Source: Wyeomyia smithii
Taxonomy: Eukaryota; Arthropoda; Insecta; Diptera; Culicidae
Reading direction: 5' to 3'
Assembly: GCF_029784165.1 (NCBI RefSeq)
Contig: NC_073695.1
Coordinates: 232,099,916-232,163,915 of the forward strand
DNA length: 64,000 nucleotides
The notes beneath the pieces were generated by a model. The model made no database searches. It was not told the DNA's origin and saw nothing but the letters and a program-made list of their open reading frames with translations. The position numbers were made by a program, and so were the translations under genes. Positions 51,651 to 64,000 of this stretch are shown here, piece by piece. Every line of letters begins with the position of its first letter. Position 1 is the stretch's first letter.

Positions 51651-53786
51651 AAAAATCACAGGAGGGTTGTGTGCAAAGCCACGACCGCAAGGTTGAAGTA
51701 GAATACATTTACAAGAAAGATAACCCGGCTGCTTGCGTGTCAGTCATTTCTAAATCGGATTTGTTTCGTATATACCGCTTGTTAAGCACAGTATCAACAA
51801 ATCGTAATAAACATCATACTGCTGTGCATTTGCAGCAGCATTAAACCTCAGTTGCAGTTTATTAATAACCATATATTATGCTCTTCCAAATACATTTAGT
51901 AGCCTTGAAAAAGGGCGATTGCTGCAATTGCAACTTTCATTCAACTATTGCATAAATGCTTCATGGTCAGGATATACCAGCTGCAACTACTACGCTATCC
52001 ATAGCCATGCAACAGTTGTGGCCGCTATACGCTACCATTGGTATCCGCTGCCCCTGCATCAGCTGGCCTAGCTGCTATCGTTGCTGAGATCCGCTGCAAC
52101 TGGTGCGCTATCCATTGCTATGCACAGTGGGGAATCGCTGGCCATCAGCAAAAAAATTTTTTTTTTCGTTTGCTGTTTCATGATATTTTTCCTTTATTGC
52201 TATAACATTCAAGTGTCTAAATCCAAAATTTGGGCGCAATATCATGAAATCTGAATTTTTATGACTTTTCAAAGCTTGGCGAACTGACGTTTTTTGTCTT
52301 TTTTTTTTTTTTTGAAAAAAGTACATTACTTTGAAACGCTCTGTAGCTTTAAGGATAGCTTGGATTTTTTTGACGTCAAAGGAAAAGTTGTTGTAAAAAT
52401 TGTGCAAAACAAACCCTTTTCATTAGATATTGTAAAATTTGGTTATAGTAGGCCTGACACTAAAAAAAAATTTAAAAAAAACCTGATTTTTGGTAGAAAA
52501 GTAGCTTAAAAGTTTAGTTGCCGCAGTTTGCCACGGTTGTGACTACATTCAAAATTTAGGTAAAACAAAGAACAGTCGTCGCACTCCGCATCTTTTCGTA
52601 TTCATTTAGAACGTTGTGTCATTCCAGTGTCTTGGTTTTCAAATTCATAAATTTGTTGAATTTTATTATGGAGCCTTCAATTTCAGCGGCACCACCTAAT
52701 TCACTGTCTAGTAAGTTGTCAAGTCATGGTGTTATACATGTGTTTAAATGTCCTCTTTCAACTATAGAACCCTGATTAGGAAGATAACATATATATGAAA
52801 CAATGAAACATCGAAAATCACTAGAAGAAATGAAAATTGCAGCGAAAGACATTTTTCTTGCTGATAAGTATGATGAATTTCAAATTTTCTGGAAACAATT
52901 CAACACAAGATTCAAGCGATCACAGCGGAAGATGATGATGATGATGACTTTTTCAATTTGTAATTAGTTTGTATAACTTATGTTGTTTTAGTTTATTTGA
53001 AAAAATATATATATTTAAAATTTATTTAGTTCGATGGGTCGTCTATAAATAACGTTTCTTTTAATGGGGAAGACGCCCGGTGGCACTACTTGTGGTCAGA
53101 GATCATATAATTCTATAAAAAGGAAGAAAGTGCCAAAAAATATTAAAAATTGGGTTTCGTGCTTTATGGACGGCCCCAAACAAAAAATGGATGCCAAATT
53201 CGTATTCAGCGCCCCAAAATTATGTGAATACCAAGTTTTTGTCGCATTTATCGAAACTTTTTTTGCTTTGCCAGCCTTTGTATGGAGTCGCCCCACTGTG
53301 CTATGCCACAGCTGTGGCCGCTATCCACTTTTGCTGGTATCCACTGCACTGCTAGTGCTGCTGCTAAGGATGGACGACTACTGTTGTCGCTTTCTAGAAC
53401 TTTTATGAGCGGCTTCGGCTGAAACAGGCTCTTATATAGGCCAAATAGCATATTCTAAACTGCAAGGTATATGATTATGTCGACCGTGCTTGGGAAGCAA
53501 TCTTATAACGACCAATCAGAGGTCTAATTTTCCGTTTTGACAAGGCTTAACTATTTTCAATAGTACAATAGTTTGAATAATAAAATTACAATTATCTTCA
53601 TTTTGGAAGAATCTTAGAAGATTTTCCAATGTATTGCTGCAAGAACGAAGGAAATCCATCGAATACTAACCGATTTATTAGCATTTGAAATTGAACATAT
53701 TTTTCACTTTTTTCGGTTTTAGATTTTCATTTCACATCCCTATGTAGCCGAACTTCCTGAGAGAAGTATTCTACTTCAAAAGTTCG
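51651..53786 (-). repeat. 2.1-kb composite repeat A, inserted in the duplicated unit
   Basis: The ends match repeat B (58737-60840) in reverse orientation. About 60 bp at the left (ACAGGAGGGTTGTGTGCAAA and following) matches the right end of B, and about 400 bp at the right (53385-53786) matches the left end of B. The interiors differ. The right part holds CCAAT-like (GACCAATCAGAGGTC, about 53500) and TATATAGG (about 53435) motifs, which read as a promoter on the minus strand. Internal tandem GCTATCC-type repeats (about 51960-52130) and several short frames are present. No protein is recognised. Confidence 0.65.
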
Positions 53787-54690
53787 AAATCGATACTGAT
53801 AAGCGATGGCAAACAAACGAATCAATTATTTGTTATCTGCTTGGAGCTTACAGCTGATGTGTAAGACTTTCACTTTCCCATCCAGAACGGCCTAATAAAT
53901 ACAACACAATTTATTTTTAATCGTTCAAGTTGTTCGGTTTTCTCATACCACTTAATACAACTTCATCGTGCTTGGAGAACTCCGTTCGCGTCTGCCTAAT
54001 TGTCTTCTTGGTGGTCTCTGGCAGCCAACGGTAGAACAGCCCAGCTAGGATCACCAGCGGGACTCCACAGAACAACATTACAGCACCGTGGTATGCTCCG
54101 GACTTGAAATCCCAGAAAAACACCACCGAAACAATGATTAGCTGCTGAATGTTCTCCACCGTTTGTATCACCGCAATCGACGCTGCCTTTTTCTTCGTGT
54201 TGAAGGCTTCCGATGTGTACACATCCGGAACAATAGTCTGACCAGTCGATGCGACCACTTCGTACGTTAGCATAATCGCAATGCCCACGTCCCTGTTGAC
54301 GTGATCAGCTATCAGATAGACCATTCCCATCACTACCAAAATCACGCCACTGGTTGCCGATGACAGAACCATTGGTGCGCGTCTTCCAAATCGATCAATT
54401 GTGAACAATAACAGCATTGCCATAAGAGCACGAATCGTAAAAATAGATAAAGCAGACATACTGTACATATTTGTACCGAACAGCTCATCCAGAATATACA
54501 ATCGAACGAGATTAACGGCCATATTGAATGACTGCTCGTGATAATCGTTTCGAATATCCCAAGTTTCCGTCGACTCGAGGCGAAGTTCCATCATCACTTG
54601 TATCACTTCATCATCTCTTCCACGCTGAATCAGATAAACCGGAGACTCATAGGTCAAACATTGAGCCAATGCACCACCAAACACAATGTA

Positions 54691-56419
<1,729 letters not shown>

Positions 56420-57183
56420 TACGTCAAACCAAGAATGCCAACAACTCGGTTGGGCTGTAACTCAAGACCATAGGTGGCCATGGGGCTTAACACGCCATGC
56501 GACAACACGCCTAGTATGAGACCGTAATGAACGGATGCCATGTTCAAACCTCGAAGCTCTTTAATGGATACCTCGCCTCCGTGATTCGGCGCCACTAAGT
56601 AGACCATGCCATAGGAAAGACCAAAGAGCACTCGTGCAAATCCGACAGCTACAATGTCATCCCAGAAGGACGCTGGCAATGAGGGCCAGCCCCAGGTACA
56701 CGTTCTGCCAAACGCAAAGGGTTGGTAAATGTTTCGTTCATTTGGGTAGCAAATAACTCACCGAACTTGGTTTCTTCTCATAGCGTTCCACAAGGAAGTA
56801 TCCTGCGACGGAGCCCACTATAGCCGCTAGGTAGAAAGCAATGCTAATAAGCAGTATAGTGCTGTCCGACTGTCCGTGAGTCCATCTTTGGTTGAGTAGA
56901 TCCATGTTGAAAATGGTGGAACCGACCAACATGCCGGTAGTCATTAACGTCGTAATGGCTGGAAGTGTTTAGGAAAGTGCAAGAGTAAAATAGGTTAGAC
57001 TGGACTAAAACTAGACTAAAGACCACACTCGCATAGCAAACAAATTGATAACCTAAATGAAAGTGAAAATGGAAAGGATTGAAAAATAATAAAAATATAC
57101 TGCCCTAGGTTGCACGAAATAATGACGTATTTTGTTTTGCTTTGTTATCTCGGAAAACGTTCTTCTCCACACAATGCTACATA

Positions 57184-57408
57184 CAGTCATCCCAGTATTA
57201 GGCCAACCAGTATTTGGGACCAATACACTTCGTATTGGTTTCAAACGTATGCCAATAACTTGTAATAATCAAATTTAAGTTTAGTGAACGTTGTTCACGT
57301 TCACTAAACATAAATTTGACTATTAAAAGTTATTGGAATATGTTAGAAACCAATACAAAGTGTAGACTGGCCCATGATACTGGTTGGCCCATAATACTGG
57401 GATGACTG
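57184..57408. mobile_element. 225-bp palindromic MITE in intron 1 of the transporter pseudogene
   Basis: It starts CAGTCATCCCAGTATTAGGC and ends with a close reverse complement (ATAATACTGGGATGACTG). TA flanks it at 57182-57183 and 57409-57410. Almost the whole element folds on itself; the centre is GTGAACGTTGTTCACGTTCAC. TA duplication and CAGT ends fit a Tc1/mariner-derived MITE. Absent from the intron of transporter 2, so inserted after the duplication or lost there. Confidence 0.88.
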
Positions 57409-57445
57409 TAGTAGAAATTTCAATTGCAACCTAACACAAACGATT

Positions 57446-58300
57446 TTGGGTGGTACACAAATTACGTAACGAAACTACTCGATTTTTGACAACCTCCCAG
57501 ATTTGTAATGCACCGGTCAAATGTACACGGAAAACAAAATCTACCCAACCGGTGGGTACAAACAACCTGAAATGATGTAAACATTATACAACTTACGTGT
57601 TGGGTAATTTTGCAATGCGAACGCTGAGTCATTTCAACTTGATAGATTTTTAACATGCTCTTACTCAATGGCGGTGTTTTGATAAAAAGCGTAGTTTGAA
57701 CCCAACATTGGATGAAAAATCAAACTGGTTGAAAAATTGAAAATCCGAGTGATGAGATTGATTTCGTGAAAGTGGCAAATATTAGTAAAAATTGGTAGTT
57801 TTGGCACTGAGTTGGTGATTTTAAGTGACGAACGGTTTATGTGCATCTGTTTGTTAATAATAGCCGTCAATTAAAAACAAGATTAACAATGAATAGTGAG
57901 AATGGAGCTGAAGCGGAGGCGCTAACAGAGAAAATTGATGAAGCCAGTGATCCCAAATTGGAAGGTACTTGAATAAATACTAAGATAGATTTTGTAAATT
58001 GTTTTTCAATTATTTTCTATTTCCAAATAATGTTAAATCAATCGAATGAAACTACCCAAGATAAAGTTTAAAAGAGTGAACTCAACGTTGAGTATTTTTG
58101 ACGTATTATTACACTGAGTGCTATACACCTACTATTAAAATAATTTACAATTACTCAAAATTGGCTTCCTGCACGGAACGACTCCGTTGAGTGAAATCGA
58201 CATGAATTTTGGTACTTTTCGTTTTCCGTGTACCTACTGCTTGTTACTCTTCATGCGTCACGTAATTTGTGTACGTAATTTATGACACCCTAAAAATTGA
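57446..58300. repeat. Nested inverted-repeat elements in intron 1 of the pseudogene
   Basis: The outer arms are GGGTGGTACACAAATTACGT (about 57448-57467) and ACGTAATTTGTGTACGTAAT (about 58261-58280). The inner arms are TGTACACGGAAAACAAAA (about 57523-57540) and TTTTCGTTTTCCGTGTAC (about 58217-58234). The inner segment of about 710 bp therefore looks inserted in the outer one. On the plus strand it contains a short exon-like frame at 57890 (MNSENGAEAEALTEKIDEAS, then DPKLEGT and a stop), with GAAG|GTACTT inside it as a possible donor. Confidence 0.5.
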
Positions 58301-58438
58301 ACACGGCAATCTAATCTCACTTTATTTCGTCACTCGAAGCTTCTTCCACAAATCAAAGATTAACTAACCTGCCGATAGTGTGTTGGTTTGTGGTTTATGC
58401 TTCTGGAGCATTGCAAACCACTCTGCACAGGTAACCAT

Positions 58439-58736
58439 GATGATTTATCTGGGAACTTCTATTAAATTACTTAGTTTCCTCGCCCTAATTTAACAACAAG
58501 TGCTTCCCGTATCGATCCGCGTTGTAAACTGAACGGAAAAGGGCAGCTTTTTGTAGTGGACCTGACCTCGTCGTAAGGTAAATTTTTTTCATTCCCCAGA
58601 ACCGGTTTTTTTGGAGCATGAATTGATTAGCTAGGACAGGAAACAATAGATTATCAGTTGCGACGATAACACCATGTCGAATCATAGCTTTGCAAGTGAT
58701 AAGCGGTAGAGATAGGCGCGATAATGCGTCACTGCA
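58439..58736 (-). promoter_or_regulatory. Upstream region of transporter 3 pseudogene
   Basis: Block-wise match to the region upstream of transporter 2. The initiator TCAGT (minus strand, 58528-58532) is 94 bp from the start codon, and GATAAG lies at 58699-58704. The match ends at GCGTCACTGCAG, where repeat B begins. Confidence 0.45.
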
Positions 58737-60840
58737 GTTTTTGAAGTAGAATACTTCTCTCAGGAAGTTCGGCTACATAGGGATGTGAAATGAAAATCTA
58801 AAACCGAAAAAAGTGAAAAATATGTCCAATTTCAAATGCTAATAAATCGGTTAGTATTCGATGGATTTCCTTCGTTCTTGCAGCAATAGATTGGAAAATC
58901 TTCTAAGATTCTTCCCAAAATATGATAATTGTAATTTTATTATTCACACTATTGTACTATTGGAAATAGTCAAGCCTTGTCAAAACGAAAAATTCGACCT
59001 CTGATTGGTCGTTATATGCTTGCTTCCCAAGTACGGTCGACAGGATCATAAATCTTGCAATTGAAAACATGCTGTTTGGCCTATACAAGACCCTGTTTCA
59101 GCCGGAGCCGCTCATAATTGTTCTAGACAGCGACAACAGCAGTCGTCCTTTCTTAGCAGCAGCACAAGCCCTGTGGTTGGTCACGACGTCTCAGGAGCAG
59201 CGCGGTTTTTCTCAGCGTGTGTCGCCAGACTGCCATTATCCCCCCCGTGTTGGGGCAGCATGAAGATTGCCACTGGGAAATCAAATTTTGAACATCAAAA
59301 TGCCTTTTTGAAGGCAAATAAACAAGTCATTGAAAGTTAATAATTTTTGTCAACGCAAGCAAGTATTCTGTGTTGCATCCTAGCAATTTAAATTTGTCGC
59401 ACCCGTCTAATTTACTGAATGTGAAATAGCTTCCACAGAGCAAGTTGTCCGTGTATCTCAATTCCCCCAATGTTAGGGCAGCTCAAAGGTTGTGATCAGC
59501 AACCGATTTTGAACCGCAAAATGCCTTTTTAAAGGCAAATAAACAAATAATTGAAGCTTAATAATTTTCTGACATCAACACAAGCAGACATTCTGTGCGG
59601 GATGCAATCAAATTCTGTTGTAGTTGTCTAATTTTTACTTTATTTAGTAAACCCCCCACTGTAGGGGCAGCGCAAAGGCTGCGATCAGCATAACCGACAT
59701 TGAATAATAAACTGCCCTGTTAGAACGCATTCACAAAAGCAGTTAGTTCGACTATGCAGAGCTAATATGAAGACGATCCAATCAATCAGCATAAACAGAA
59801 TTTCGTCGTCTCCCAGCTGCCAAGTTGCAACATGATGCAACACACAACAGCGAGCAAACGAAATCGCTTGATGTTACAAGCCGCAATACGGTTAGGGGTT
59901 AAATTGTTGCGTGTGTAAGAGCACCATCGGTGTTTATTCGCTGGATACAAAAATCAAATGCGAATTGTGGAATAATTCGTCTAAAGAACATTAGGAAATG
60001 GTAAAACTGAACTGAAAGGCGTGGCCTATTACGTAGCACCCTTCGGCTATAAAACAGTGTTTCTGGGAAAACTAGCTACATTCATTAGCCGGAAGGTGAG
60101 CTGGATGGACCGTCCGGGTTGCGCCTGTGGCTGCCTTCAAATTAAACAAATCACTTGCCACCACGTCTCAGGCATCTGCCTGAGAACGAACGCCAACGCG
60201 AGCGATCGGGCGAGATTTTTGCCGTACATCAGCCGGCACTTCCTCTAATGGAAAAGTTGGATCATTTTGTTCAGAAGAATATTACTGTCGTAATATTACA
60301 GAGCTGCGATTGCATTATATCCGATATGGAATTGAACAGTTGCTCTTTTGAGGACAAATAAAACACTTAATTTGAAGAGTTAATAGTTTTAGGTACCAGT
60401 AGCTGTATGGTAACAGCCTCAGCGGTAGGTGCAGCCGGTACTTCCATGAGGCGGATGTTATAAGGAAGTAAATGGAAGCGGCATGGCGAAACAGTCCGGG
60501 TGTGCTTAGACGCGCGTCATTTTTCGTTGTTGATATTATTCCCCACATAAAACGAAGCGCTTTCGTACGATAGTGGCGGTATTAGCGGTAGATGCATTTG
60601 CCAACAGTTACTCCAGTAAAGCCGTGTCTAACTTTCAATGTGAAAACACCTTTCTAATATGTTGGCCGTGCACATTAGGCCTCTGCCAGGCTAAACGCGA
60701 AAAGCGGCGTGAACCGTTTCGCCCGGCCGTAGGTTAATGTGCAGCCGTAAGTAGAGCCGTGTAAAAGTATTCTACTTTACCCTCGCGGTCGTGGCTTTGC
60801 ACACAACCCTCCTGTGATTTTTTTTTAATCAAAATTCATG
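58737..60840 (+). repeat. 2.1-kb composite repeat B, inverted relative to repeat A
   Basis: The left 400 bp (GAAGTAGAATACTTCTCTCA and following) is the reverse complement of the right end of repeat A; the right end (GCGGTCGTGGCTTTGCACAC) matches the left end of A. A promoter-like block has a CCAAT-type CTGATTGGTC (about 59000) and CTATACAAGA (about 59080). It is followed by three or four copies of a module with a (G)GGGCAGC...GATCAGCA...CCGAT block, a hairpin and AAATAAAC. No intact protein is recognised in the interior. B sits exactly where the duplicated transporter upstream region is interrupted. Confidence 0.65.
59301..59316 (+). repeat. 6+4+6 hairpin TGCCTT-TTTG-AAGGCA
   Basis: Perfect 6-bp stem with a 4-nt T-rich loop, preceded by AAAA and followed by AATAAAC. 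A near-identical one, TGCCTT-TTTA-AAGGCA, is at 59522-59537. Damaged versions are at about 60340-60356 and 62950-62965. Stem and loop sizes equal those of the replication-dependent histone mRNA 3' stem-loop, but stem sequence differs and no histone frame precedes it. Confidence 0.6.
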
Positions 60841-60852
60841 TCCAAGGAGCAG

Positions 60853-61342
60853 TGCTGATAAAAGTCATTTTCCCCAGCATAATTATTCGAAAATTACAGC
60901 CAATCATTATCAATTTTCACTTCCAATGATCGTAGCACTCCTCCAGATACACTAGATTTTCGTCCTAGTAGCGTGCTGTTATACTCAGATGAAATAGATC
61001 GCACGCATCGTTCACGGTTACGGAATAAAATTTGACGACAAATCCAACCAAATGATCTTCACTTCAAAGCGAAAAAGAAAAACAAACAGTGCACTCAACC
61101 AAAATAAACCTCACCGAAACACTTTTTCACTGACACTGACCGATGCCTTGACAATCTTTGTTAACTGATAAACTGATTTTGTTGTCTCGCTTTCATCGCA
61201 TGAAATATAATGAGGTGTTTTGACAGTTCACTTCCATGCAAAAAGCGGGAAAGGAGAACTCTGAAAGGATTGTAAAAAAATAACGTTTATGGATGCTTTT
61301 TTTCACTTTCACTCAAGAGTGTCAACAAATATCAACCCTGCC
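60853..61342 (-). repeat. About 490-bp dispersed repeat, minus-strand copy
   Basis: Reverse complement of the repeat at 19611-20113. It begins just after repeat B and ends at CAACCCTGCC, adjacent to the resumed duplication homology at about 61360. It is therefore a separate insertion in the upstream region of the transporter pseudogene. Confidence 0.75.
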
Positions 61343-61975
61343 AAGGAGTAAGTCATCGTAGACAGACGGCACGTTGATGAATGAAATATTTCAGTTTCAC
61401 TTCTGAGTCGTGTTGTGTTGTATCCTAACACTGACGACACTTTTTCAACAAAGTCATTGAATGGAGAGTGTAAATAAATTACCCTCAAAACGTGAATTAG
61501 GTAAATGAGCACTAAACAAGAAAACTTAGACGAGTTGGAATAAAAACTCTTCACATTCACATTGAATGTATTCAAAAACATTGAAAAACAACGAAAAGCC
61601 AACAATTTGTGAAAATACTGTTAAATACTCGCATAATTAATAACCATAAACGGATGATAATTTATATGGTTTAACGATACCCCATACAGTCGGGTCTATA
61701 TCGCGAACTAGGTGTTTGGCACATTTTATGGTTATTGATTATGCGGGTATGCTATAAACTTATGTTGTATTTCGTTGGAGTTCTATCTTAAAGATTTGTA
61801 AATTTAGTTCAATTTTGTTATACATTGTTGTTTCAACTTTATCAAAAGTCGTTTTTATCTCTAAAAGCTCAAAATTTCCCGACAGTTTGGTGTTCAAAGT
61901 TTACCAAAAATAAGCATTAGACTGCTATCAAACGAGCGGATCAAAATTGACAGGAAGCACCGCTACATAGGAGTA
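61343..61975. other. End of the duplicated unit, then non-coding DNA
   Basis: 61360-61475 matches 42970-43120 (upstream end of the duplicated transporter unit). The rest shows nothing recognisable except an inverted pair around 61625-61745 (ATAATTAATAACCATAAA / TTTATGGTTATTGATTAT). Confidence 0.5.
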
Positions 61976-62255
61976 TAAAATTTAAATCAAAAACGGTCAA
62001 AGAAAAAATATGTCAAACTTCAAATGCTCATAAGTCGGTTGACTTTCAACCGATTTCTTCCTTTCTTGTAGCAATCGATTGGAAAATTATCTACGCGTTC
62101 GCTTAAGTGTGGTATATTGTAATTTGTTTATACAAACTATTGTACTAATTGAAAATTGTCAAGCCTTATTGAAACACAGATTTCTACTACCGATTGGTCG
62201 CTTAATGCTTGCTTTCTCTTTCTCTCTCGCTTGTTGACTCAAACTTCGAACAGTC
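61976..62255 (+). repeat. Third copy of the promoter-like block of repeats A and B
   Basis: The segment from CACCGCTACATAGGAGTATA through CAATCGATTGGAAAATTATC to CCGATTGGTCGCTTAATGCT aligns with 58760-59020 at lower identity. It keeps the CCAAT-like motif and the spacing. The following 62.3-63.3 kb holds one more hairpin module (about 62890-62970) and a GTTCTATGCAAAGCCATGAC block (63320-63340) like the left end of repeat A. Confidence 0.6.
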
Positions 62256-63887
62256 TCAACTTCGAACTATTCAGAATAAAAATAGAATTATTATAGCTAG
62301 TGTAATAATAAATAGATTTACTATATACTATTTCGTTCCTCGGAATGTTCTTCACCCAGTGATGTATAGCTTTCTACCTAGGGCCACTTCCAGGGAATCA
62401 GCAGACGTTGAAAAAAGTGACAATCAGTATTCCGAAGGTTTGCCTATCTGTCTCTTAGTGATCACGATGAAGTGTTCGGTATTTGAATCGAAGCCGAGTT
62501 CTGAGTGTTCGTTATTTTCATATACAAAACATGTTTAAAGCTACATAAAAAGCATTTAATTGCAACAAAAATAAAATAACCAACATGCTAAACTTTCGGG
62601 ATTCATGGGAAAAAACTCATTTTTCGTTGATTTAAATTTTATGCAGTACGGTACCTAATTAACCAACTCTTTGGGTTATATGAGAGTCTGTTTCTGCTCG
62701 AATAAATCATTTTACTATTGAATGGTGCGACCGTGGGACATAACTTAAAAGCAGCTGTATTTCTTCCGATGAAGGTCTGCCATGTTTTGACAGCAACACA
62801 AGCATACTGGCAGTCAGAAACTGCCAGCGGTCGTCTAATTTCCAGTGTGAAAACGGTTTCCACTGTGTTATCAGAGTGTTTCATTCTCACTGTTGGGGTA
62901 ACACAGAGATGGGATCAGCATCATATCCGATTTCGAATGGAACAACAATTGTCCTCTTTAGAATAGAACATAAAAACAATTGAAGATTCAATATTTTCTC
63001 AAAGGGTTTAGCGCTAGAATTAAAAAAGAAATGTTACGTTAATCTACATGCACTCTGACTGTTAACACTTGTTTGCGCCGATACCGATTTTGATGCGCAA
63101 ATAAAAAATCGGTAGCAATTGAATTCATCGTTTGCACAAAACACTAATTTTTTATTACACTTCATTCAAAATGAAGGAACGCTCTATAAAAAAAACGGCT
63201 GGTCCTCAAGTTTTTCAGCACGAACAAAATTTTGTTGCTATCCAGCCGCAGACCTGCAATATGCAACACGCAAGAGCGTAACAAATTGTTACGTAACTGT
63301 TTGCTGAATAACAGAAGGGTTCTATGCAAAGCCATGACCACAAGTGACCGTTGAAACAAGCCATCTGGAGCAGAAAGCTATTTTTTTTTCTATCGTTGTT
63401 ACCCACGTTACACAATGGTCCAGAAACCAAATTTAGGGGGAAATTTGGGTCTAGAGCTCTATAGCAATGCTATAGAAAAACTTTCTTCTACAATGTTGTT
63501 ACAAATGATAAAGCGCTTATTGAAAAATTATCAAAAAATAGGGTGACCAAATTTTTCGATATACCAAATTTTTCAATATATATAACCGATTTATATTGAA
63601 AAATCACATTTTGCGCTCAAACTTTTTTATTTCAAATTTCACCTTAAAACTGTTTTTTAACGACTTTAAGAGCTTTTTAAGGGAAAAAATTTGCAATGCT
63701 GACATCGTAAATATCTCAACTCTACTCAAAGTTATAAATGTTTTTTATCAAAAAGTATGCGTTTTTCATTTGTTTGTCATTCTTTCTGGGGCAAACATGA
63801 AAAATATCTCTTGATCTCATTTTGAAGGGTATACTTGACTTCATAAATGGAGGAATTTTTAAAAATATTTTATTTTTAAAAAAAATA
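62256..63887. other. Non-coding DNA with repeat modules
   Basis: Apart from the module at 62.89-62.97 kb and the short block near 63.32 kb, nothing is recognised. The frames present (up to 109 codons) have no identifiable domain. Confidence 0.4.
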
Positions 63888-64000
63888 TTTTTTTATTCTC
63901 GCTTATTTTCCGTCGGTCTAGTTCCGCCACTGTTGTGGCCAATCACCGACGCCCAGGGAGGCGACTCCACACCCAGGACCCTAACTCACGACCCGTTTAT
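63888..64000 (-). mobile_element. tRNA-derived SINE, second copy, cut by window end
   Basis: The 3' part (A-rich tail side) matches the SINE at 50084-50440 almost base for base, starting ATTCTCGCTTATTTTCCGTC on the plus strand. The tRNA-like promoter half lies beyond the window. Confidence 0.9.

Noticed and set aside
59245..60360. Histone pseudogene cluster
   Set aside because: Hairpin geometry fits, but no histone protein similarity could be read in any frame, so only the hairpin observation is kept.

Overview
The window reads as nuclear DNA of a mosquito, most likely culicine and Aedes-like. The evidence is AT-rich DNA, 57-62 bp introns in insect sugar-transporter genes, and a dense layer of mosquito-type repeats: an RTE-clade and a Jockey/Juan-like retroposon, I-clade RNase H remnants, a tRNA-derived SINE, and many TA-flanked inverted-repeat elements. 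The species call is inference. No bacterial features, CRISPR arrays or complete RNA genes are visible.

The only well-supported cellular genes lie on the minus strand between 33.6 and 58.4 kb. They form a head-to-tail array of three SLC2/MFS sugar transporters (facilitated trehalose transporter, Tret1-like). I rebuilt each from three exons: a 70-nt first coding exon, a 197-nt second exon and a third of about 1.18 kb. Copy 1 (33639-35199, 479 aa) and copy 2 (35530-42597, 480 aa) are intact. Copy 3 (53917-58438) is a pseudogene with an 11-bp frameshifting deletion, a net in-frame loss of 35 codons, and a 1729-bp TA-flanked element inside its last exon. Copies 2 and 3 belong to a tandem segmental duplication (about 35.2-43.1 kb and 51.5-61.5 kb) that includes the promoter region. 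Intron 1 of copy 2 has grown to 5.6 kb through about 4.4 kb of A-rich quasi-repeat and an exact 86-copy heptanucleotide array.

Region by region: 0-5 kb is non-coding with one TATA/splice-donor promoter candidate. 5-13.2 kb is a transposon graveyard: three TA elements, a hAT remnant, a nearly full-length dead RTE, a gypsy gag fragment, a second RTE fragment and an I-clade tail. 13.2-28.6 kb is mostly unassigned AT-rich DNA with scattered repeats. 28.6-31.4 kb holds a non-LTR remnant and a 1.24-kb CTGT array. 33.6-42.6 kb holds transporters 1 and 2. 43.6-51.5 kb holds a TA element, a Tc1-like relic, a dead Jockey copy and a foldback split by a SINE. 51.5-61.5 kb is the duplicated unit with the pseudogene, flanked by two oppositely oriented copies of a composite repeat. 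61.5-64 kb carries further repeat modules and the start of a second SINE.

I found no clearly new biochemical system. The most notable points are the traceable decay of the third transporter, a family of TA elements built from an iterated GGGGTAAGA/GGGGTGAGA-type motif, the expansion of one intron, and a repeated module carrying 6+4+6 hairpins.
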